From assembly GCA_025966295.1 (NCBI GenBank), contig JAOPVD010000074.1, positions 1 through 10,611 of the forward strand: 10,611 nucleotides of DNA. The letters are read 5' to 3'. The stretch is from Frankiales bacterium (GTDB taxonomy: Bacteria > Actinomycetota > Actinomycetes > Mycobacteriales > SCTD01). Shown one piece after another: positions 7,275 through 10,611 of this stretch (positions are counted from its first letter, which is position 1; every line of letters starts with the position of its first letter). The notes beneath the pieces were generated by a model. That model searched no databases. It had not been told where the DNA came from and worked only from the letters and a program-made list of their open reading frames with translations. A program made the translations under genes and the position numbers.

Positions 7275-7925
7275 CTAGCGGCCCGCCCGGAACAGCGGCA
7301 GCACGTCGATCCACGGCTCCGGGTCGCCCGTCCAGGCGTGCCCGCGGACGGCGTCGTCGCTGCGGCGGGCCGCCACCACCCGGCTGAGCTCACCCTCGTC
7401 CGGCACCGTCAGCGAGGCGGTCGGCTCCCCCGCCCCGAGCTCCCAGCTGCGCGAACCGGCGTGCAGCGTGAGGGTGCCCAGGCCGTCGGCTCGGGTGCGG
7501 GCCCGCGCGACGATGCCGTCGAGCACGAGCTGGTGGGTCTCGGAGCTGCCGAGCGGCAGGCCGAGGGCCTCGCGGGCGTCGTCGCCGTGCAGCGTGACGT
7601 CGTAGACGACGACCCAGCCCAGGAAGCCCAGGCCGGCCAGGCCGGCCTCGAAGGCCGGCGCCTCGGTGCCCCACTCCTGCAGCAGGTCCGGCACCGAGCG
7701 GTCGCGGCGGGCGTCGACCTGGCGCTGGGTCCAGGCCGGCGAGCCGGCGTCCGCCATGTCGCCGGTGCGCACGCTCACGGTCAGCCCGACCAGGTGGCCG
7801 AGCAGGTCCCGGACCTGCCAGCGCGGGCAGCCCGGGACGGTCGCCCGCAGCTGGTCGGCGTCCAGTCCGGCGAACAGCTCGCTCAGCGCGTGGCGCTGGC
7901 CGCGGTAGTGCTCGCCGGGCTCCAT
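7275..7925 (-). CDS. DinB/MDMPI-fold protein, 'maleylpyruvate isomerase family'
   Basis: A 216-residue cytoplasmic protein of the DinB-like four-helix superfamily, usually annotated in actinobacteria as mycothiol-dependent maleylpyruvate isomerase family. It shows the family pattern: a helix opening (YRGQRHALSELFAGLDADQL), the W-x-VRDLLGHLVG segment with metal ligand H44, and YDVTLHGDDAREALGL, where H113 and the D-x-R triad are expected. The C-terminal part (about 145-216) is the MDMPI C-terminal-like beta domain that ends in DDAVRGHAWTGDPEPW. In the mycothiol-dependent isomerase the metal site is His-Glu-His; here the middle ligand position appears to be D109, four residues before H113. Most members have no tested substrate, so the isomerase name should not be taken literally. 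The ATG lies one base after the pspA stop (TGA-G-ATG), so translation is probably coupled to pspA. No aromatic catabolism genes are nearby. Confidence 0.82.
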   Translation of the reverse strand: MEPGEHYRGQRHALSELFAGLDADQLRATVPGCPRWQVRDLLGHLVGLTVSVRTGDMADAGSPAWTQRQVDARRDRSVPDLLQEWGTEAPAFEAGLAGLGFLGWVVVYDVTLHGDDAREALGLPLGSSETHQLVLDGIVARARTRADGLGTLTLHAGSRSWELGAGEPTASLTVPDEGELSRVVAARRSDDAVRGHAWTGDPEPWIDVLPLFRAGR

Positions 7926-7926
7926 C

Positions 7927-8739
7927 TCAACCGCGGCTGCTGGCGTCGCCCTGCGCGTCGGCCTCCGGCGTGCCCTGGGTCAGGGGCGGGGCGGCTGCCT
8001 GCGGCGCCGCCGGCAGCTGGCCGGTGATGCTGGCGCGGATCTGGTCGAGCCGGTGCTGCCCGGCGACGTCCATCGTCGACTTCTCGACCTCGAGCATCCG
8101 GCCCTCGACGCTGCTGCTCGCCAGCTCGGCGCCGCCGAGCGCCTTGGCGTAGCGCGACTCGATCTTGTCGCGCACCTCGTCGAGGGACGGGACGTTGCTC
8201 GGCGCCGACAGCTCCGACATCGACTGCAGGCTCCGGGTGACCTGCTCCTGCATCTTGGCCTGCTCGAGCTGGCTCAGGAGCTGGGTGCGCTCGGCCAGCT
8301 TCTTCTGCACGATCGTGGCGTTGGTCTCGACCGCCTTCTTGGCCTGCTGGGCGGCCTGCAGCGCCTGGTCGTGCAGGGTCTTGAGGTCCTCCATCTGCTT
8401 CTCGCCCGAGACCAGCTGGTTGGAGAACTGCAGCGCGGTCGACTCGTACTCCGCCGCCTTGGCCGGATCGGTCGCGCGCGTCTGGTCGGCCAGCACGAGG
8501 GCCTGGCGGGCCGAGCCCTGGAGCTTCTCGACCTCGCCCATCTGCCGGGCCAGCTTCATCTCGAGCTGCCGCTGGTTGCCGATGACGGCGGCCGCCTGCT
8601 GCGTCAGCGCCTGGTGCTGGCGCTGCGCCTCCTCGATGGCCTGCTGGATCTGGATCTTCGGGTCGGCCTTCTCGTCGATCTTCGCGCCGAAGGCGGCCAT
8701 CAGGTACTTCCAGGCCTTGACGAACGGATTGGCTGCCAC
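7927..8739 (-). CDS. pspA: PspA/IM30 (Vipp1) family membrane-stress protein
   Basis: A 270-residue PspA/IM30 protein, an ESCRT-III-like peripheral membrane protein that polymerises on the inner face of the cytoplasmic membrane and protects it during envelope stress. The sequence shows an amphipathic N-terminal helix (residues 1-22, NPFVKAWKYLMAAFGAKIDEK), the PKIQIQQAIEEAQ segment typical of the family, and then a long alpha-helical coiled coil (about 27-220) rich in Gln, Glu, Lys and Ala. A Pro/Ala/Gln-rich disordered tail (about 236-270) follows and is not part of the core fold. The GTG start has a strong AAAAGGAG 5 bases upstream. The mycobacterial relative is Rv2744c, which lies with clgR; no clgR-like regulator or PspB/PspC-like protein is visible here. 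Instead a small helical protein gene lies 53 bases upstream and the MDMPI-fold gene follows directly. Confidence 0.93.
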   Translation of the reverse strand: MAANPFVKAWKYLMAAFGAKIDEKADPKIQIQQAIEEAQRQHQALTQQAAAVIGNQRQLEMKLARQMGEVEKLQGSARQALVLADQTRATDPAKAAEYESTALQFSNQLVSGEKQMEDLKTLHDQALQAAQQAKKAVETNATIVQKKLAERTQLLSQLEQAKMQEQVTRSLQSMSELSAPSNVPSLDEVRDKIESRYAKALGGAELASSSVEGRMLEVEKSTMDVAGQHRLDQIRASITGQLPAAPQAAAPPLTQGTPEADAQGDASSRG

Positions 8740-8744
8740 GCGTG

Positions 8745-8752
8745 CTCCTTTT
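8745..8752 (-). promoter_or_regulatory. Strong Shine-Dalgarno site of pspA
   Basis: AAAAGGAG on the minus strand, 5 bases before the GTG at 8739-8737. It is the clearest ribosome-binding site in the pspA cluster and confirms the GTG start rather than the internal methionine at residue 14. Confidence 0.8.
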
Positions 8753-8792
8753 GGGGCGGACTGCTGCCCATCTTGTCACTACCGACCCGGGC

Positions 8793-8999
8793 TCACCGCC
8801 TGCGTGCCTCCATCGCCGCCCGGACCCGCTCGTGGGCGAGCAGCTCCCGGTCGGCCGCGGCCACGAGCTCCTTGTCGTTCGGGTCCACGATCAGCGGCCG
8901 GGCGTCGTCGTGCTGGCCGCGCTGCTCGGCCAGCCGGCGCAGCTCGCGCACCGCCGCTTCCAGCTCCGCGGCGGCCTCCATCAGGCGCTGCAGGCTCAC
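8793..8999 (-). CDS. Small helical protein upstream of pspA, 68 aa
   Basis: A 68-residue protein with no recognised family. It looks like two charged amphipathic helices (about 1-28, rich in Glu, Ala, Arg and Leu; and about 43-68, ELVAAADRELLAHERVRAAM) joined by a polar loop with RPLIVDPNDKE. There is no signal peptide, membrane segment or cysteine. The GTG start at 8999 is supported by GAGAGGA (9007-9013) at 7-base spacing, better than most genes in this window, and the codon use fits the neighbours. It ends 53 bases before the pspA start on the same strand; no clear terminator lies between, so one transcript is plausible. A role as a PspA partner is only a guess from position and helical character. 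The start is divergent from the propeller lipoprotein gene, with 65 bases between the two starts. Confidence 0.7.
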   Translation of the reverse strand: MSLQRLMEAAAELEAAVRELRRLAEQRGQHDDARPLIVDPNDKELVAAADRELLAHERVRAAMEARRR

Positions 9000-9064
9000 C
9001 GCCCCATCCTCTCACCCCCCCGCCGTACAGGTGCCGCACAGCCGCCAGCGGGAACGCTGCCGGT
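9000..9064. promoter_or_regulatory. Divergent promoter region of the pspA cluster and the lipoprotein pair
   Basis: Only 65 bases separate two GTG starts facing away from each other, so promoters for both directions must lie here or inside the coding sequences. On the plus strand AACGCT (9053-9058) loosely fits a -10 box and ends 6 bases before the GTG at 9065, which also lacks a good Shine-Dalgarno site. A small inverted repeat, CAGCG-GGAA-CGCTG (9046-9059), overlaps it. No clear -35 boxes. Confidence 0.35.
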
Positions 9065-10249
9065 GTGCTGCGCCTCCCCCGACGACTCGCCGCCGTCCTC
9101 ACCCTGCCGCTCGCGGTCGCCGCCTGCAGCTCCAGCGCCCGGACCGGGACGGCCCCCTCCGCCACCGCCAGCGGGGCCACCCCGGCGTCGGCCGCGCCGG
9201 CGCCGCGGGTGACGCCGGTGTCCGGGATCCCGCCGCTGCTCGACGCCCACGACGTGTACGCCGCCGACCGGGCCGGCCGGCTGTCGAAGGAGGCCGGCCA
9301 GGCGCTGTCGCTGGTCTACGTGCCCGACAGCGACGACGCGACCGTGCACGTCATCGACCCGCGCACCTACCAGGTGGTGCGGGTCGCCAAGGTCGGGCAG
9401 CTGCCGCAGCACGTCACGCCGTCGTGGGACCTGCGCACGCTCTGGGTCGCCAACGACCAGGGCAACACCCTGACGCCGATCAACCCGCGCACCGGCCGGT
9501 TCGGCACGCCGGTCCCGGTCACCGACCCGTACAACCTCTACTTCACGGCCGACGGCCGGCGGGCCGTGGTGGTCGCCGAGCGGCTGCGCCGGCTGGACTT
9601 CCGCGACCCGCACACGATGGCGCTCACGCACTCGCTCCCGGTGCCGTGCCAGGGCGTCGACCACGCCGACTTCAGCCGCGACGGCACGCACGCGCTGTTC
9701 TCCTGCGAGTTCAGCGGCGAGATGGTCTACGTCGACATGGTCCACGAGCGGGTGGAGCGGGTGCTCCGGCTGCCGCGCCAGACCAGCCAGCGGCCCAAGC
9801 CCCAGGACGTGAAGATCAGCCCCGACGGCACCCTGTACTACGTCGCCGACGAGAACAGCAACGGCGTGTTCCTCATCGCCGCGGCCACCCTGAAGGTCGT
9901 GCGTTTCCTGCCCACCGGCCTCGGCGCGCACGGCCTGTACGTCAGCCGCGACAGCAAGGACCTCTACGTCACCAACCGCCGGGGCGGGTCGGTGTCGGTG
10001 CTGTCGTTCGCCACCCTCAGCGTCCGCGCCACCTGGCCGATCCCGGGCGGCTCGCCCGACATGGGCGGCGTCTCCGCCGACGGCAACGTGCTGTGGCTGT
10101 CCGGCCGCTACACCCGCGAGGTCTACGCGCTGCGCACCGGCGACGGCCGGCTGCTCGCCCGCATCCCGGTCGGCGGGCAGCCGCACGGCCTGTGCGTCTG
10201 GCCGCAGCCGGGTCGCTACTCGCTCGGCCACACCGGCGTGCTGCGGTGA
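9065..10249 (+). CDS. Lipoprotein with seven-bladed YVTN/YncE-like beta-propeller
   Basis: A 394-residue exported lipoprotein. The N-terminus has two arginines pairs' worth of charge (RLPRR), a hydrophobic core and a lipobox ending AVAAC with lipidated C21. An Ala/Pro/Ser/Thr-rich linker (22-55) tethers the globular domain to the outer face of the membrane. From about residue 80 to 385, seven repeats can be picked out by their 'LxVxN ... VxVxD/xxT' pattern: SLVYVPDSDDATVHVID, TLWVANDQGN, AVVVAERLRRLDF, ALFSCEFSGEMVYVD, LYYVADENSNGVFLI, LYVTNRRGGSVSVLS and VLWLSGRYTREVYAL. The end, GGQPHGLCVWPQPGRYSLGH, is typical of actinobacterial YncE-like proteins as I recall them. No catalytic residues are evident; binding or scaffolding is likely. 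Start: GTG at 9065 gives a proper lipoprotein signal; the frame is open further upstream, but that part is antisense to pspA. The next gene overlaps its stop by 4 bases. Confidence 0.88.
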   Translation: MLRLPRRLAAVLTLPLAVAACSSSARTGTAPSATASGATPASAAPAPRVTPVSGIPPLLDAHDVYAADRAGRLSKEAGQALSLVYVPDSDDATVHVIDPRTYQVVRVAKVGQLPQHVTPSWDLRTLWVANDQGNTLTPINPRTGRFGTPVPVTDPYNLYFTADGRRAVVVAERLRRLDFRDPHTMALTHSLPVPCQGVDHADFSRDGTHALFSCEFSGEMVYVDMVHERVERVLRLPRQTSQRPKPQDVKISPDGTLYYVADENSNGVFLIAAATLKVVRFLPTGLGAHGLYVSRDSKDLYVTNRRGGSVSVLSFATLSVRATWPIPGGSPDMGGVSADGNVLWLSGRYTREVYALRTGDGRLLARIPVGGQPHGLCVWPQPGRYSLGHTGVLR

Positions 10250-10611
10250 GGCGGCTGGTCCCCGTCGCGCTGCTGCTCGCTGCCTGCTCCTCCGGTACGA
10301 CGCCACCGGCCGCCCCGCCGTCCCCGTCGGTGCCCGCCAGCGCGCCGTCCTCGGCCGCCGCGGCGCGGCTCGGCTGGACCGCCGGGCCGCCGCTCCCGCG
10401 CGCCGTCAGCGAGGTCGGCGTCGCGGTGCTCGGGACGCAGGTGCACGTCCTCGGCGGCTACGCCGACGGCCACCCGGGCTCCACGACCCACCTGGTGCTC
10501 GACACCCGCACCGGGCGCTGGCGCACCGCCGCGCCGCTGCCGCAGGCGCTCGACCACGTCGGCACCGTCGGGCTGGCCGGCCGGGTCTGGGCAGTCGGCG
10601 GCTACGGCGCG
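10246..10611 (+). CDS. Kelch-like beta-propeller lipoprotein, N-terminal part (cut by right edge)
   Basis: The first 122 residues of a second lipoprotein. The start GTG overlaps the TGA of the previous gene (GTGA, 10246-10249), so translation is very likely coupled. The signal is very short: MRRLVPVALLLAAC, with a LLAAC-type lipobox and C14 as the lipidated residue. A Pro/Ser/Ala-rich linker runs to about residue 40. The globular part opens with Kelch-type features: GWTAGPPLPRAVSEVGVAVL then a double glycine in VHVLGGYADG (70-71), W92 in the TGRWRTAAPLP turn, and a second double glycine in VWAVGGYGA at the edge. That is one full Kelch repeat and the start of a second. Four to six more repeats would be expected beyond the window. 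Function unknown; the pairing suggests it works with the YVTN-propeller lipoprotein outside the membrane. Confidence 0.85.
   Translation, partial: MRRLVPVALLLAACSSGTTPPAAPPSPSVPASAPSSAAAARLGWTAGPPLPRAVSEVGVAVLGTQVHVLGGYADGHPGSTTHLVLDTRTGRWRTAAPLPQALDHVGTVGLAGRVWAVGGYGA

Noticed and set aside
8754..8769. Small hairpin GGGCGG-ACTG-CTGCCC before pspA as a terminator or RNA switch
   Set aside because: Only six pairs with a G-T wobble on the plus strand; on the transcribed minus strand that pair becomes an A-C mismatch, so it is too weak to claim.
8165..9064. Upstream extension of the propeller lipoprotein frame by 300 codons
   Set aside because: It is antisense to pspA and the 68-residue gene; the lipoprotein signal beginning at 9065 would then be buried inside the protein.
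8996..10306. A 436-codon minus-strand frame opposite the propeller lipoprotein
   Set aside because: Its product is Arg/Gly/Ala/His-rich without domain features; the plus strand carries seven clear propeller repeats.
1..10611. CRISPR array, tRNA, rRNA, transposase, attachment site or phage gene
   Set aside because: No direct repeat arrays, cloverleaf sequences, transposase motifs or terminal inverted repeats were seen on either strand.

Overview
The window comes from a chromosome of very high G+C content (by eye above 70%) with the codon use of an actinobacterium: third codon positions are almost all G or C, and six of the nine visible starts are GTG. Gene content agrees: an Lhr-type helicase, a Nei2-like DNA glycosylase, a mycothiol-era 'maleylpyruvate isomerase' fold protein, PspA, and lipoproteins with Ala/Pro/Ser/Thr-rich linkers. 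I cannot name the genus. There are no RNA genes, CRISPR arrays, insertion sequences or prophage genes, and no gene-free stretch longer than about 120 bases.

Layout. (1) 2-745 (+): the last 247 residues of Lhr, cut by the left edge. (2) 788-2047 (+): a 12-helix MFS exporter, possibly with a leaderless transcript. (3) 2062-2102: a strong hairpin between convergent genes, a likely two-way terminator. (4) 2113-5853 (-): a large secreted M36 (fungalysin-type) zinc metallopeptidase with propeptide, extra C-terminal domains and an LPATG cell-wall sorting signal. (5) 5854-5973: a divergent promoter region with a long dyad. (6) 5974-6813 (+): a Nei/Fpg-family DNA glycosylase. (7) 6801-7223 (-): an unrecognised 140-residue protein whose 3' end overlaps that of nei by 13 bases. 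(8) 7275-7925, 7927-8739 and 8793-8999 (all -): read in transcription order, a 68-residue helical protein, PspA, and a DinB/MDMPI-fold protein that starts one base after the pspA stop; the 140-residue gene may follow in the same transcript. (9) 9065-10249 and 10246-10611 (+): two lipoproteins predicted as beta-propellers (YVTN/YncE-like, then Kelch-like) coupled by a 4-base GTGA overlap, the second cut by the right edge.

How the genes fit together. Lhr and Nei are both DNA-repair proteins and lie near each other in other actinobacteria (from memory, Rv3296/Rv3297 in M. tuberculosis); here an exporter and a wall-anchored protease sit between them. The PspA cluster points to envelope-stress maintenance. 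The M36 protease and the two lipoproteins are all predicted to be outside the membrane, so this is a mixed housekeeping and cell-surface region. I see no defence island or clear horizontally acquired segment. The most open questions are the small partners around pspA, the propeller lipoprotein pair, and the divergent regulatory region at 5854-5973.
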